Positions 1 through 10,657 of a DNA stretch of 34,122 bases are shown here, in pieces. How positions within the stretch are numbered: position 1 is the first letter of the stretch; each line of letters opens with the position of its first letter. The position numbers were made by a program, and so were the translations under genes. Source of the DNA: Ruminococcaceae bacterium OttesenSCG-928-A16 (lineage in GTDB: Bacteria; Bacillota; Clostridia; Oscillospirales; Ruminococcaceae); assembly GCA_030267215.1 (NCBI GenBank), contig JAJDJP010000021.1, positions 1 to 34,122 on the forward strand. The letters are read 5' to 3'. The notes under the pieces were generated by a model that saw only the letters and a list, made by a program, of their open reading frames with translations, searched no databases and was not told the origin of the DNA.

Positions 1-24
1 AAATGGATATTATATCAACTTATT

Positions 25-399
25 CTAAAACTCCGGCGCTGGCACCGGTGCTTCTTCGGTAATGCCAACCACCACAATGTTTACCTTGGCAACAGTAATT
101 TGGGTCATGTTCTGCACCGAGTTTTTAACATTTTCCTGCACTTTTTCGCTTACTTCGGGTATTTTGGCACCCATGTAAACCGAAATTGCCACGGTGATGT
201 CAGCTACATCGTCTTTTAATTCTACCTGAATGGGGTTTTGTGGCGCAATTTTGTTAAGCAGATTTTTAACCCCCACATTGCCCAGTGTAACCTCGGCCAC
301 GCCGTCAATTTCAAGGGTGGCAAGCTTTGCAATTTTGGCAATAACCTCGCTGGATATTTGCAGGCGGCCGCCCGCATTGCTGGAAGTAGATAGATCCAT
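25..399 (-). CDS. Asp23/Gls24 family envelope stress protein
   Basis: This 124-residue protein belongs to the Asp23/Gls24 (DUF322) family, cytosolic proteins that associate with the cell envelope and are linked to alkaline or general envelope stress in Gram-positive bacteria. Visible family features are the N-terminal ISSEVIAKIAKLATLEIDGV block (about residues 15-34), where the I-A-x-x-A-x-L-E-I-x-G-V pattern is diagnostic, and the later VYMGAKIPEVSEKVQENVK block. I placed the start at the ATG at 399 because GGAGGATATAG lies directly upstream; an in-frame start 10 codons earlier has no such site. It stands alone between gatB and the window edge, with its own promoter at 482-510. The family is clear; the exact role is not shown by the sequence. 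Confidence 0.9.
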   Translation of the reverse strand: MDLSTSSNAGGRLQISSEVIAKIAKLATLEIDGVAEVTLGNVGVKNLLNKIAPQNPIQVELKDDVADITVAISVYMGAKIPEVSEKVQENVKNSVQNMTQITVAKVNIVVVGITEEAPVPAPEF

Positions 400-481
400 T
401 CTATATCCTCCTTTTCCGCTAACAAGCAAGCCAAGCGGATGATAATGATTGGTTGATTTTATGATGTTAGACTTGAATTAT

Positions 482-510
482 ATTATATCATTTAGCATAC
501 GGTTAAACAA
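482..510 (-). promoter_or_regulatory. Sigma-A type promoter for the Gls24-family gene
   Basis: On the minus strand TTGTTT (505-510) is followed after 17 bases by TATAAT (482-487), and the -10 box is preceded by TGA, giving an extended -10 (TGATATAAT). It lies about 85 bases upstream of the start codon at 399 and downstream of gatB, so the Gls24-family gene can be transcribed independently of the ligA-gatCAB operon. Confidence 0.7.
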
Positions 511-571
511 CCCGTGCATTTTACATGGCAGCCCATATAAAGGCACTTTGTGTTTTATAAAAAGCAGATGT

Positions 572-2014
572 TTATAACTTTTGCAGGGCCTTTTCTACCA
601 TCTCTTTTAAAATGGCGGGGTTGCCCTGGCCACGGCTTTCTTTCATGCACTGGCCAATAATAAAAGCAAGCACGTTGGTTTTGCCACCCTTGTAATCTTC
701 TACCGCTTTGGGGTTTTTGGCTAGCACGGTATCTACCACAGCGGTAAGGGCCGAAGTATCGCTAATTTGCGCAAGGCCTTTTTGTTTTACCACTTCAGCA
801 GGGGCAATGTCTTTTTCTAAAATTGTATCCAGCACTTTTTTGCCTGCCGTACCCGAAACAGTTCCCTTTTCAATCAACTCAATCATTTCGGCCAGGTTTT
901 TAGGGGTTAGGGCGGTATCTTCCAGCTCTTGCTTGTTGTCGTTCAGCACCTTCAAAATATCGCCCAGCAGCCAGTTGGCAATGGCTTTTGGCTCGCATAG
1001 GTTGTAGGCGGCGGCAGCATCAAAAAAGGTTGCCCGCTGCTTTTGGCCTGCCAGCAAAGTGGCGTCGTATTCCGAAAGGCCAAATTCCTGCATATAACGC
1101 TGGGTTTTGGCAAGGGGAAGCTCGGGCACGGCGACCTTTAGTTCTTCCACTTTTTCTGCCGGTATTACAAAGGTTAGCAGGTCAGGGTCGGGGAAATAGC
1201 GGTAATCCTGGGCATCTTCTTTGGTTCGCATTAGGGTGCTTTTGCCCTTTACATCGTCCCAACGGCGGGTTTCTTGCTCTACCGTGCCACCCTTGCTTAA
1301 AATTTCTATCTGGCGGTTGGCTTCGTACAACACGGCACGGTGCACGGCGCTAAAGCTGTTTACATTTTTCATCTCGGCACGGGTGCCGTACTCTGCCTGG
1401 CCACGTGGCCGCACCGATACGTTTACGTCGGCACGCATGTTGCCCTGCTCCATCTTTGCCTCGGATATACCAAGATACAGCAGAATTTCGGCAATACTTT
1501 CCATATAAGCCTTGGCTTCGTCGGCACTGCGCAGGTCCGGCTCCGACACAATTTCGATAAGCGGCACGCCACATCGGTTATAATCGGCCAGGGTGCCGCC
1601 GCTTTGGTCGTCGTGTATCAGCTTGCCCGCATCTTCTTCTATATGAATACGGGTAACCCCAATGCGGCGCACTTCCCCATTCACCAAAATATCCAAATAA
1701 CCCTTGCCGCAAAGCGGTACATCAAACTGGCTAATTTGGTAGGCTTTGGGCAGATCGGGGTAAAAATAGTTTTTACGGTCCGACTTGGTTACGTTATTAA
1801 TTTCGCAGTGCAGGGCATGGCCCATTTTTATGGCCGATTCTACCACTTGCTGGTTTAAGACCGGCAGGGTGCCCGGCATGCCAGCGCAAACCGGGCAACA
1901 ACGGGTGTTTGGCTCGGCACCAAACTCGTTTTTGCAGCTGCAAAATATTTTGCTTTCGGTGTTTAGCTCGGCGTGTACTTCCAGCCCAATTACTATTTCA
2001 AAATTTTCGTTCAT
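572..2014 (-). CDS. gatB: Asp-tRNA(Asn)/Glu-tRNA(Gln) amidotransferase subunit B
   Basis: GatB is the kinase and tRNA-binding subunit of the GatCAB complex, which converts mischarged Glu-tRNA(Gln) and Asp-tRNA(Asn) to the amidated forms in bacteria lacking the cognate synthetases. The 480-residue product opens with the canonical FEIVIGLEVHAEL, followed by the zinc-site cysteines (CSC and CCPVC, about residues 25-42) and the PAL-x-G-Y/NRCGVPLIEIVSEPD region; the C-terminal YqeY-like tRNA-binding tail ends in KEMVEKALQKL. The start at 2014 is set by GGAGGT seven bases upstream; the longer frame adds 16 residues unlike the family. Its ATG overlaps the gatA stop by four bases (ATGA), implying translational coupling. 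It is the last gene of the ligA-gatC-gatA-gatB operon. Confidence 0.97.
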   Translation of the reverse strand: MNENFEIVIGLEVHAELNTESKIFCSCKNEFGAEPNTRCCPVCAGMPGTLPVLNQQVVESAIKMGHALHCEINNVTKSDRKNYFYPDLPKAYQISQFDVPLCGKGYLDILVNGEVRRIGVTRIHIEEDAGKLIHDDQSGGTLADYNRCGVPLIEIVSEPDLRSADEAKAYMESIAEILLYLGISEAKMEQGNMRADVNVSVRPRGQAEYGTRAEMKNVNSFSAVHRAVLYEANRQIEILSKGGTVEQETRRWDDVKGKSTLMRTKEDAQDYRYFPDPDLLTFVIPAEKVEELKVAVPELPLAKTQRYMQEFGLSEYDATLLAGQKQRATFFDAAAAYNLCEPKAIANWLLGDILKVLNDNKQELEDTALTPKNLAEMIELIEKGTVSGTAGKKVLDTILEKDIAPAEVVKQKGLAQISDTSALTAVVDTVLAKNPKAVEDYKGGKTNVLAFIIGQCMKESRGQGNPAILKEMVEKALQKL

Positions 2015-3471
2015 GCTTGCACCTCCGCTACTGCAAAGCCACCCACTGCGGTTTCGTAACATTTGGCAGTGTTTAACAGTGTTTGTTCGCTAAATTTAGG
2101 GCCAATAATTTGCATACCAATGGGCAGGCCATTGGCGCTTTGCCCGCAAGGCACGCTAATGGCCGGCAAACCCGCAATATTTACGGTTACGGTGCAAATG
2201 TCGGCGGCGTACATCTCCAGCGGGTCGCTTGCAAATTCGCCCAATTTTGCAGCGGTAGAGGGCGAAGTGGGGGTAATAATTAAATCGCAGCTTTCGAAAG
2301 CGGCTTTAAACTCGGCAGCAATTTGCAGCTGCAACAGTTTGGCACGTTTATAGTAAGCGTCGTAATATCCACTAGAAAGCACGTGCGTGCCCAGCAAAAT
2401 GCGGCGCTGCACCTCGTGGCCAAAGCCCTCGCTGCGGGTGGTTTCAATCAGCTCGGTTAAATCTAGCCCGGCACGGTTAGCGGTATAGCCGTATTTTAAG
2501 CCATCGAAACGCGCGAGGTTAGAGGAAGCCTCGGCAGAAGAAATGATGTAATAGGCCGACAGCGCATAGCTGGTAGACGGCAGGGAAATCTCTTTTATAT
2601 TGGCGCCCTGCTGCCGCAGCTCTTCCACGGCTTTTTCTACGGCCAGTTTTACTTCGGGCTGTATACCGGGGCCAAAATATTCTTTTGGCAGGCCAATGGT
2701 AAGGTCTTTAACGCTTGCTTCTACCTTGCCATCAAAGGCAAAATTTTTGCTGGTGGCATCTCGGGTTTTGTCTGGCCCACAAATGGCGCTAAACAGCAGT
2801 GCTGCATCGTCTACGGTGCGGGCAACCGGGCCAATTTGGTCTAGCGAAGAGGCAAACGCAATAAGCCCATAGCGTGAAACCGCCCCGTAAGTGGGTTTTA
2901 AGCCCACCACGCCGCACAGCGCCGCTGGCATGCGGATAGACCCGCCGGTGTCGGACCCGAGGGCGAGCGGTACCTGGCTGGCCGCAACCGCTGCCGCGCT
3001 GCCGCCAGAAGACCCGCCCGGGATATGGGCAGTGTTCCACGGGTTTTTTGTGGGGCCAAAAAACGAGCTTTCGCAGGAGGAACCCATGGCAAATTCATCC
3101 ATGTTTAATTTGCCGTGCATAACGGCCCCGGCTGCCTGTATTTTTTCAACAGCGGTGGCGTTATAAAAGGGCACAAAATCCTCTAGCATGCGCGAAGCAC
3201 AGGTGGTTTTAATGCCATCGGTACAAATATTATCTTTAACCGCAATGGGTATGCCAGCCAAAGCCCCCAAAGGCTGGTTTTGGGCTAGTTGTTTATCTAC
3301 CACTGCCGCCTGCGCAAGGGCTTGTTCTTCGGTAATGGCAACAAAGGCATTAATGGCTGGCTCTACCTGTTTAATGCGGGCAAGGGTGCTTTGGGCAATT
3401 TCGGTAGCGCTAACCTCTTTGCTGCGCAGCATGACCGCAAGGCTGGTTGCTGTTTGTTTGTATAATTCCAT
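2011..3471 (-). CDS. gatA: Asp-tRNA(Asn)/Glu-tRNA(Gln) amidotransferase subunit A
   Basis: GatA is the amidase-signature subunit that frees ammonia from glutamine for GatB. The 486-residue protein shows the full Ser-cisSer-Lys triad: Lys79 in GIPIAVKDN, Ser154 in PGGSSGGSA and Ser178 in GSDTGGSIR, with the amidase signature running between them. The start at 3471 follows a GGGGAAAG purine-rich ribosome site; the in-frame upstream ATG at 3492 lies inside the gatC stop region and is unlikely. Thirteen bases separate it from gatC upstream, and its TGA overlaps the gatB ATG. Length matches the family (about 485 residues). Confidence 0.97.
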   Translation of the reverse strand: MELYKQTATSLAVMLRSKEVSATEIAQSTLARIKQVEPAINAFVAITEEQALAQAAVVDKQLAQNQPLGALAGIPIAVKDNICTDGIKTTCASRMLEDFVPFYNATAVEKIQAAGAVMHGKLNMDEFAMGSSCESSFFGPTKNPWNTAHIPGGSSGGSAAAVAASQVPLALGSDTGGSIRMPAALCGVVGLKPTYGAVSRYGLIAFASSLDQIGPVARTVDDAALLFSAICGPDKTRDATSKNFAFDGKVEASVKDLTIGLPKEYFGPGIQPEVKLAVEKAVEELRQQGANIKEISLPSTSYALSAYYIISSAEASSNLARFDGLKYGYTANRAGLDLTELIETTRSEGFGHEVQRRILLGTHVLSSGYYDAYYKRAKLLQLQIAAEFKAAFESCDLIITPTSPSTAAKLGEFASDPLEMYAADICTVTVNIAGLPAISVPCGQSANGLPIGMQIIGPKFSEQTLLNTAKCYETAVGGFAVAEVQA

Positions 3472-3484
3472 TCTTTCCCCTCCT

Positions 3485-3754
3485 CTATTCAACGGTGCGC
3501 GGCACCAAAAAGCAACCTTCGGCCACTTGAGGTGCGTTTTGCAGTATTTGTTCGCGCGCGGTAGAGGGTACTACAATATCTGGCCGCAGTTCCATCTGGT
3601 TATCGGGCTCTAGCAAAGCGCCGCCGCCTTCTATGGGGGGCAGGTTCTCCACCATCGAAAAAATGGCTTCCATTTCCTTGGTCATTTGTTCCACTTGGCC
3701 TTCTTCTATTTTTAAGCGGGCCAATTTTGCAATGTGCTGTACATCAATTTCCAT
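3485..3754 (-). CDS. gatC: Asp-tRNA(Asn)/Glu-tRNA(Gln) amidotransferase subunit C
   Basis: GatC is the small subunit that wraps around the GatA-GatB interface and stabilises the complex. The 89-residue product has the family layout: an N-terminal helix with IAKLARLKIEE (about residues 8-18), a central EAIFSMVENL segment and a C-terminal LLEPDNQMELRPDIV region corresponding to the conserved P-x-x-N-x-x-R-x-D pattern. It begins three bases after the ligA stop and ends 13 bases before gatA, so all four genes are probably one transcript. Confidence 0.95.
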   Translation of the reverse strand: MEIDVQHIAKLARLKIEEGQVEQMTKEMEAIFSMVENLPPIEGGGALLEPDNQMELRPDIVVPSTAREQILQNAPQVAEGCFLVPRTVE

Positions 3755-3757
3755 TAT

Positions 3758-5737
<1,980 letters not shown>

Positions 5738-5775
5738 TTAAACACCTCGGTTTTGCGTTGATTAATTGAATGATT

Positions 5776-5784
5776 ATTATACCA
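5776..5784 (-). promoter_or_regulatory. Extended -10 promoter for ligA-gatCAB
   Basis: The minus strand reads TGGTATAAT, a perfect extended -10 element, about 40 bases upstream of the ligA GTG. No good -35 box is visible 17 bases further up, as is usual for extended -10 promoters. The surrounding 5738-5920 stretch is AT-rich and I see no gene in it. Confidence 0.6.
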
Positions 5785-5921
5785 TAAAACAGCCGGATTT
5801 GATACTGTTTTACTAGCTATTTATTAGATATTATGCGTATTAAATGTAAAAAATAATTGGTTGTAGGGGCTAAATAAATGCTGCCTGTGCAGTGGTTTTA
5901 GGGCGTTTGTTCGTTTTGCAT

Positions 5922-5949
5922 ATAAAAAAGCCCGCCGGTTGGCGGGCTT
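5922..5949 (-). terminator. Intrinsic terminator of the Ugp-like operon
   Basis: A 9-bp perfect stem (AAGCCCGCC / GGCGGGCTT) with a four-base loop is followed on the minus strand by a run of T. It begins 17 bases after the stop of the binding-protein gene and closes that operon. Confidence 0.93.
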
Positions 5950-5966
5950 AAAACCTACAATGCTAC

Positions 5967-7376
5967 TTAGTTGGTTTTGTTGTACATTTCAATTTCAGCG
6001 TCAATTTGGGTAATGATGTTATTTAGCGTATCTTCTGCAGTAGAAGAAGGATCGTTAAGCATGGTTTCAATCTCGTTTTCTACAATAACACGTGCTTGCG
6101 GGAAAACACCCATAACCGAGCCAGCGTACTGGGGTTTACTTTGTTGCAGGGCTTCGATAGCAACAATAAGTTCGGGGTTGGTATTGTTGATGTAGTCTTG
6201 ATAAAAATCAAGCTCTAAAGCCGATGTGCGAATGGGTAGGTAGCCAGTACCAATCGACCATTCTGCCTGTTGCTCGGGCTGGGTGGCAAACTTAATAAAA
6301 TCCCATGCAGCAGCGGCTTTGTTGTTGTCGGCGTTATCCATTAGCCACAGGCTACCACCACCAACCGAAACACCGCCATCATCGGCAGCGCTTACTTTGG
6401 GCAGCGGGGCAAACCCAACCGAGAAGCTGCCCGCAGCAGCCGAGGAAATATCTACATAAACCGAGCAAGAGTCCAAAATAAAGCCAACAGTGCCGGTGGC
6501 AAACTGGGTTTTACTTTCGGCTGTGCCCTTACCAAAGGTGCTGGTGTAAGGCTGCGAAGAGAAGCTCTTCCATTTTTCTAGCAAAGCAAGGCCGGCGCCG
6601 TTTTCGCCTATCACCATTTTGGTAGCGCGGTCGGTACGTCCGTTACCATTGTCTACAAAATCTTTGCCTTGTAAAGACATCATTTGCTCGAACACCCAGC
6701 TGTAGTTGGTAAACGAGCCACCCACTTCCATGCCGCCTTTTTCTTTCATAAGCTCGGCAGTGGCAAGGCAGGCATCTAAATCTTTAAAGGCTTCTTCTGC
6801 GCTAAGGCCGGTTTTTTCCAGTGCTTCTTTGTTGTAAACCAGCACCGGCGAAGAACAGTTAAACGGCATCGAGTACAGCGAACCATCTAGCGTGTAGTAA
6901 GCAAGAATATTCGCTTCATAGTCTGAAATATCGTAGCTATCGGCGTCAATATAGTCCTGCATTTTTAGCGCATAACCACTGTCGATGGTCCAGCGTGTGC
7001 CAATATCATACATTTGCATAATATCGGGGCCGCTGCCCTTGTTGGTAGAGCGCAGTTTGGTAATGGCGTCATCGTAAGTACCTTGGTACTGTGCTTCTAC
7101 CTCTACCTTGTCTTGCGAGGCATTATACTCGCCCACCAGTTTGTCCAGCGCTTCTTGGTTGCGTCCACCCATCGAGTGCCAGAACACGATTTTAACCTTG
7201 CCCCCGGCTGTGTCAATTTCAATTTGGGGGCCTGTGGCGCCAGCGGTGCTGGCAGCAGGTTGGCCGCTTGCTGGGGGTGCAGCAGTACTGGTGGCGCCAC
7301 CACCTGTGCCGCATGCTGCCAGTAAGCCCATAGCCAGCATAACCACGGTTAGCAATGCAAACATTTTCTTTTTCAT
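5967..7376 (-). CDS. ABC transporter extracellular solute-binding lipoprotein (UgpB/MalE-like)
   Basis: A family-1 solute-binding protein, 469 residues, that would capture substrate outside the membrane and deliver it to the two permeases encoded upstream. It has a lipoprotein signal peptide with lipobox LLAAC and the lipidated cysteine at residue 22, then a low-complexity Ala/Ser/Thr linker (about 24-50), then a mature domain starting KIVFWHSMGGRN that matches the family opening (I-x-F-W-H). SLWLMDNADNNKAAAAWDFIKF (about 343-364, tail half) is the conserved C-lobe helix. GGAAGGAG precedes the ATG. Neighbouring glycerophosphodiesterase and UgpA/UgpE-like permeases suggest glycerol-3-phosphate or glycerophosphodiesters as substrate; a sugar is the alternative, since these families look alike. 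Confidence 0.9.
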   Translation of the reverse strand: MKKKMFALLTVVMLAMGLLAACGTGGGATSTAAPPASGQPAASTAGATGPQIEIDTAGGKVKIVFWHSMGGRNQEALDKLVGEYNASQDKVEVEAQYQGTYDDAITKLRSTNKGSGPDIMQMYDIGTRWTIDSGYALKMQDYIDADSYDISDYEANILAYYTLDGSLYSMPFNCSSPVLVYNKEALEKTGLSAEEAFKDLDACLATAELMKEKGGMEVGGSFTNYSWVFEQMMSLQGKDFVDNGNGRTDRATKMVIGENGAGLALLEKWKSFSSQPYTSTFGKGTAESKTQFATGTVGFILDSCSVYVDISSAAAGSFSVGFAPLPKVSAADDGGVSVGGGSLWLMDNADNNKAAAAWDFIKFATQPEQQAEWSIGTGYLPIRTSALELDFYQDYINNTNPELIVAIEALQQSKPQYAGSVMGVFPQARVIVENEIETMLNDPSSTAEDTLNNIITQIDAEIEMYNKTN

Positions 7377-7462
7377 TTCAAAACTCCTTCCAATTTTCCA
7401 TCTATTAAATATCAGCCTTTCCGTTATAAAAAGCTGTTATTTACTATAATAGGGGCCAAGTT

Positions 7463-8290
7463 CTATCCTTTAACGCCGCCAGCCGTCATGCCTTTAACAA
7501 GGTAGCGCTGGCCAAATACAAACACAAATATTACCGGTACAAGTATTATCATAGCGCCGGCCAACACCACGCCATAGTTCACCGCTTCGGCGTTTTTAAG
7601 CATATCCATACCTATTTGCACGGTGCGCATGTTTTGGGTGTTGGTAACCAGCAGCGGCCACAAAAACTGGTTGTAGGTTTGTATAAACACATACACCCCA
7701 AGTGCCGCCACCGATGGCACCGAAATTGGCATTGCCATACGCAGCAAAAAGCGCAAATCTCCACAGCCCTCTAACATGCTGGCCTCTTTAATTTCTTTGG
7801 GAATGGTGAGGAAAGATTGCCGCATGAGAAAAATACCCATGGCCGAGGTTAAATATGGCATTACCAGCGCAAAATAGGTATCGGTAAGGCCCAGCTGCGA
7901 AATAGTAAGATAGTTGGAAATGATGATGGCATCCACCGGTATCATCATGGTAGAAAGCACCACCAAAAACAAAGCCCGCTGCCCTTTAAACTTAAAAAAC
8001 GAAAACGCATACGCTGCCATGCTGCAGGTGATGATTTGGCCCACAATAACAATGCCGCACACAATAAAACTGTTTAGCATAAACCGAAACAGCGGCAGCG
8101 ATTTAAGCACGTTTTGGTAGGTGCTTGTTACGGGGTTGTGCGGGATAAAATGTGGTGGAATAGAGGCCATTTCGGCGGCTGTCATAAAACTAAGCGAAAG
8201 GCCCAGCAAAATAGGCGCTATAATAATAAGCCCCACCAGCAATTTACCTGCAAAAGATACTCTGGTTTTAAGTTTTTTTATGGTTCTCAT
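7463..8290 (-). CDS. ABC transporter inner-membrane permease (UgpE/MalG type)
   Basis: A 275-residue integral membrane permease of the carbohydrate-uptake CUT1 type. Six hydrophobic segments are visible, the first at about residues 14-36, and the cytoplasmic EAA loop that docks on the ATPase is at about residues 166-190 (EIKEASMLEGCGDLRFL then PISVPS). The C-terminus GQRYLVKGMTAGGVKG is typical of UgpE/MalG-type subunits. Its ATG overlaps the stop of the preceding permease gene (ATGA), so the pair is translationally coupled. The next gene, the binding protein, follows after 86 bases. Confidence 0.93.
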   Translation of the reverse strand: MRTIKKLKTRVSFAGKLLVGLIIIAPILLGLSLSFMTAAEMASIPPHFIPHNPVTSTYQNVLKSLPLFRFMLNSFIVCGIVIVGQIITCSMAAYAFSFFKFKGQRALFLVVLSTMMIPVDAIIISNYLTISQLGLTDTYFALVMPYLTSAMGIFLMRQSFLTIPKEIKEASMLEGCGDLRFLLRMAMPISVPSVAALGVYVFIQTYNQFLWPLLVTNTQNMRTVQIGMDMLKNAEAVNYGVVLAGAMIILVPVIFVFVFGQRYLVKGMTAGGVKG

Positions 8291-9186
8291 TGGTAATACA
8301 CCACCTTATCTTCGGTTGCAAACTGTATTAGTGTAATCACCAAAATAATAATGAACAAAACTACCGATTGAGCAAAGGCGGTTTCGTACCGAGAGTTGCG
8401 AATGGCAGACATGTAAATGGAATATACCAGCACGTTGGTGGTGTAGCTTGGCCCCCCTTGGGTTAACAGCCGCACCTGTGCAAACGCCTGAAAAGAAGAA
8501 ACAATGTTAAGGAACACCACAAAAAAGATTTGCGGCGAAGCAATGGGCGTTATAATACGAAACAGCCTTGTAAAATATCCTGCTCCATCAATACGGGCGC
8601 TTTCAATAATATCATCGGGCACATTGCGAAAACCGGTTAGCAAAAATATAAAGTTTGCTCCTATCGAAAGCCACACCGTTACCAGTGCTACACCCCAAAT
8701 GGCATATTTTGCGTCTAACAGCCAGCGTATTTCGGTGCCTAGCAAAAAGTTTACAATACCGTTTTTGCCCGGAGACAACAAAACAAACCAGATGACTGCC
8801 GCCGGGGCTGAAGCAACCGCCATAGGCAGCGAATACAACACCTCGTAAATGCGGCTTCCCTTTACTTTTTCGGTAGCCATGGCCGCCAAAAAGTAGCCAA
8901 TAATAAACGTGGGAATACCCACCATAAAGGCAAAAATAAAGGTGCGGAATAAACTATTTAAAAATTGGCTGGATGTAAACAGCTTGATATAGTTTTCTAG
9001 CCCTACAAACTGTAGTGGATTGCCCCTTGCGTCGGTAATGGTAAAAGAAAACAGAACCGTTTTAACAAACGGGAAAAACACAAACAAGGCAAACAGCAAC
9101 ATTGCCGGCAACAAAAACAAATAGGGTGCAATGCTGCCTCGCTTTTTTATGGGTTTTACCCTTTTGGCCGTTGTTTCATTTTTCAC
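8287..9186 (-). CDS. ABC transporter inner-membrane permease (UgpA/MalF type)
   Basis: A 299-residue permease, partner of the UgpE-like subunit. A basic N-terminus is followed by a first membrane span (YLFLLPAMLLFALFVFFPF, about 22-40), the residue pattern typical of UgpA-type proteins (SFTITDARGNPLQFVGLENY), further spans, and the EAA loop IIESARIDGAGYF with the trailing ITPIASP. The gene overlaps both neighbours by four bases (ATGA at 9183-9186 and 8287-8290). No ATP-binding subunit is encoded in this cluster, so a shared MsmX/UgpC-type ATPase from elsewhere would be needed. Confidence 0.93.
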   Translation of the reverse strand: MKNETTAKRVKPIKKRGSIAPYLFLLPAMLLFALFVFFPFVKTVLFSFTITDARGNPLQFVGLENYIKLFTSSQFLNSLFRTFIFAFMVGIPTFIIGYFLAAMATEKVKGSRIYEVLYSLPMAVASAPAAVIWFVLLSPGKNGIVNFLLGTEIRWLLDAKYAIWGVALVTVWLSIGANFIFLLTGFRNVPDDIIESARIDGAGYFTRLFRIITPIASPQIFFVVFLNIVSSFQAFAQVRLLTQGGPSYTTNVLVYSIYMSAIRNSRYETAFAQSVVLFIIILVITLIQFATEDKVVYYQ

Positions 9187-9941
9187 GGGCGGTCCTCCTT
9201 TTGGGTGTTTTCCATAACGGTTGCCAATACATCGGGGTAATTGGTAATAATGCTATCTACCCCAAGGTTTAGGCAAAAATGCATATCCTCTTCGGTGTTC
9301 ACCGTCCAGGTATTCACTTTTTTGCCAATGGCGTGCGCCTGCTGCACAAGCTGGGGCTGGTAGGTTAAGCAGGTATACCGCGGGTGCAAGGCCTCGCTTT
9401 TGCAGCGGCCAATATAGCCGGCGGCATCTACCAAAGGGTAGCCATACAAAAAACCGGTTTGTATGCCATCGTCCAGCTTTTTGCAATACTCCATCGCAAC
9501 ATTGTTAAAAGAAGAAAGAAACACGCTATTTTGCGCACCAGCGGCACGGATATGCCTTATAACAACTTCTTCGATACCCTCGTAAAAAACCTCATAATTT
9601 TTCACTTCAAGGTTTAGCACAAGTTTGTTTTCCAGCACCAGTGCCAGCAATTCATCTAAATGCATTATTTGCTGGCCGGCAAACTTTTGGCCAAACCAAC
9701 TGCCGCAATCTAGCTGGCGCAGCTGGGCAAACGTATGGTCTTTCACAAAGCCTTTTCCGTTGGTGGTGCGCTCCAGCACAGGGTCGTGAATAATAACCGG
9801 TTCGCCATCGGCCGAAAGATGAACGTCTGACTCGAAGCCGTGGCAGCCCGGCACCTGTATGGCCGCTTGAAAAGCCGCCAGGGTGTTTTCGGGGTATTTG
9901 CCACTAAAGCCTCTGTGTGCCAAGCACAATGTTGCTCCCAT
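9183..9941 (-). CDS. Glycerophosphodiester phosphodiesterase (GDPD family)
   Basis: A cytoplasmic 252-residue GDPD-family enzyme with no signal peptide, expected to hydrolyse glycerophosphodiesters to sn-glycerol-3-phosphate plus alcohol. The catalytic set is present: His9 in AHRG, Glu19 in PENT, Glu37 and Asp39 in GFESDVHLS, and His52 in VIIHDP; the C-terminal VNTWTVNTEEDM and GVDSIITNYPD match UgpQ-type proteins. GGAGGAAACAAA lies upstream of the ATG. It starts 38 bases after the MgtC-like gene and its stop overlaps the first permease, which ties it functionally to the transporter. Confidence 0.95.
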   Translation of the reverse strand: MGATLCLAHRGFSGKYPENTLAAFQAAIQVPGCHGFESDVHLSADGEPVIIHDPVLERTTNGKGFVKDHTFAQLRQLDCGSWFGQKFAGQQIMHLDELLALVLENKLVLNLEVKNYEVFYEGIEEVVIRHIRAAGAQNSVFLSSFNNVAMEYCKKLDDGIQTGFLYGYPLVDAAGYIGRCKSEALHPRYTCLTYQPQLVQQAHAIGKKVNTWTVNTEEDMHFCLNLGVDSIITNYPDVLATVMENTQKEDRP

Positions 9942-9979
9942 TTTGTTTCCTCCGCTTGTGCGTTTTTTTGCAACAACAG

Positions 9980-10657
9980 TTACAGTTCTTCCAGGTAGTT
10001 TACGCCCGGTGCCTGAGACAAAATTTCAACCATTTCGCTATGAAGCAGCCGTTCGGCGCTTTTTACTGATAAAATTGCCATCACGTTTTCTTTATCTTGC
10101 TGCCGGTTTGTAGTAAGCTGAATATCCTCTATTTCAAATCCTTTTTCGCGTGCAAAAGCAATAAAATCACTTAAACGATGCTCTTTGCCATACTCCAAAT
10201 AAAGTTCTATTTCTTTCGAGCGGCGCCGTAAAGCAGTATCGGTTTTTTGCATTGCTGTAATAATTAAAAAGGTGGCAACGCCGCCCACTATGGCGCCCTC
10301 GTAAAAGCCAATGCCAATGGCAAGCCCGCCGCAAGCAGCGGCCCAAAGCCCCGCCGCAGTGGTTATACCCTTAACCTGCCGCCGGCCGGTAATAATAATG
10401 GTGCCGGCCCCCAAAAAACCAATGCCGCTTACCACCTGGGCCCCCATGCGCACAGGGTCCGACACTCCATATTGCTGAAACACATACTGGTTGGTCATCA
10501 TAACCAGGGTGGCGCCAAGGCACACCAGCATGTAGGTACGAAACCCCGCCGGCCGGTTTTTGCGCCCACGCTCTAACCCCAGCACAGCCCCCAGCAAAAC
10601 AGCCAGGCCGGTACGCAGCAAAACTGAAGCCATATTAAGCTCCCGCAGATAATCCAC
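9980..10657 (-). CDS. MgtC/SapB family membrane protein
   Basis: An integral membrane protein of about 225 residues. The N-terminal half has the MgtC signature LLGAVLGLERGRKNRPAGFR followed by TYMLVCLGATLVMM and further spans including GIGFLGAGTI and TAAGLWAAACGGLAIG; the C-terminal half is a soluble ACT-like domain (about 155-225). Family members have been linked to magnesium limitation and to control of ATP synthase in pathogens; its role here is unknown. I choose the GTG at 10657 as start because AGGAGG sits five bases upstream; the frame runs open to a TTG at 10741 without a better site. Only 38 bases separate it from the phosphodiesterase gene, so it probably leads that operon. Confidence 0.88.
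   Translation of the reverse strand: MDYLRELNMASVLLRTGLAVLLGAVLGLERGRKNRPAGFRTYMLVCLGATLVMMTNQYVFQQYGVSDPVRMGAQVVSGIGFLGAGTIIITGRRQVKGITTAAGLWAAACGGLAIGIGFYEGAIVGGVATFLIITAMQKTDTALRRRSKEIELYLEYGKEHRLSDFIAFAREKGFEIEDIQLTTNRQQDKENVMAILSVKSAERLLHSEMVEILSQAPGVNYLEEL

Noticed and set aside
1340-1858. 172-residue plus-strand ORF
   Set aside because: Antisense shadow of gatB with no recognisable motif.
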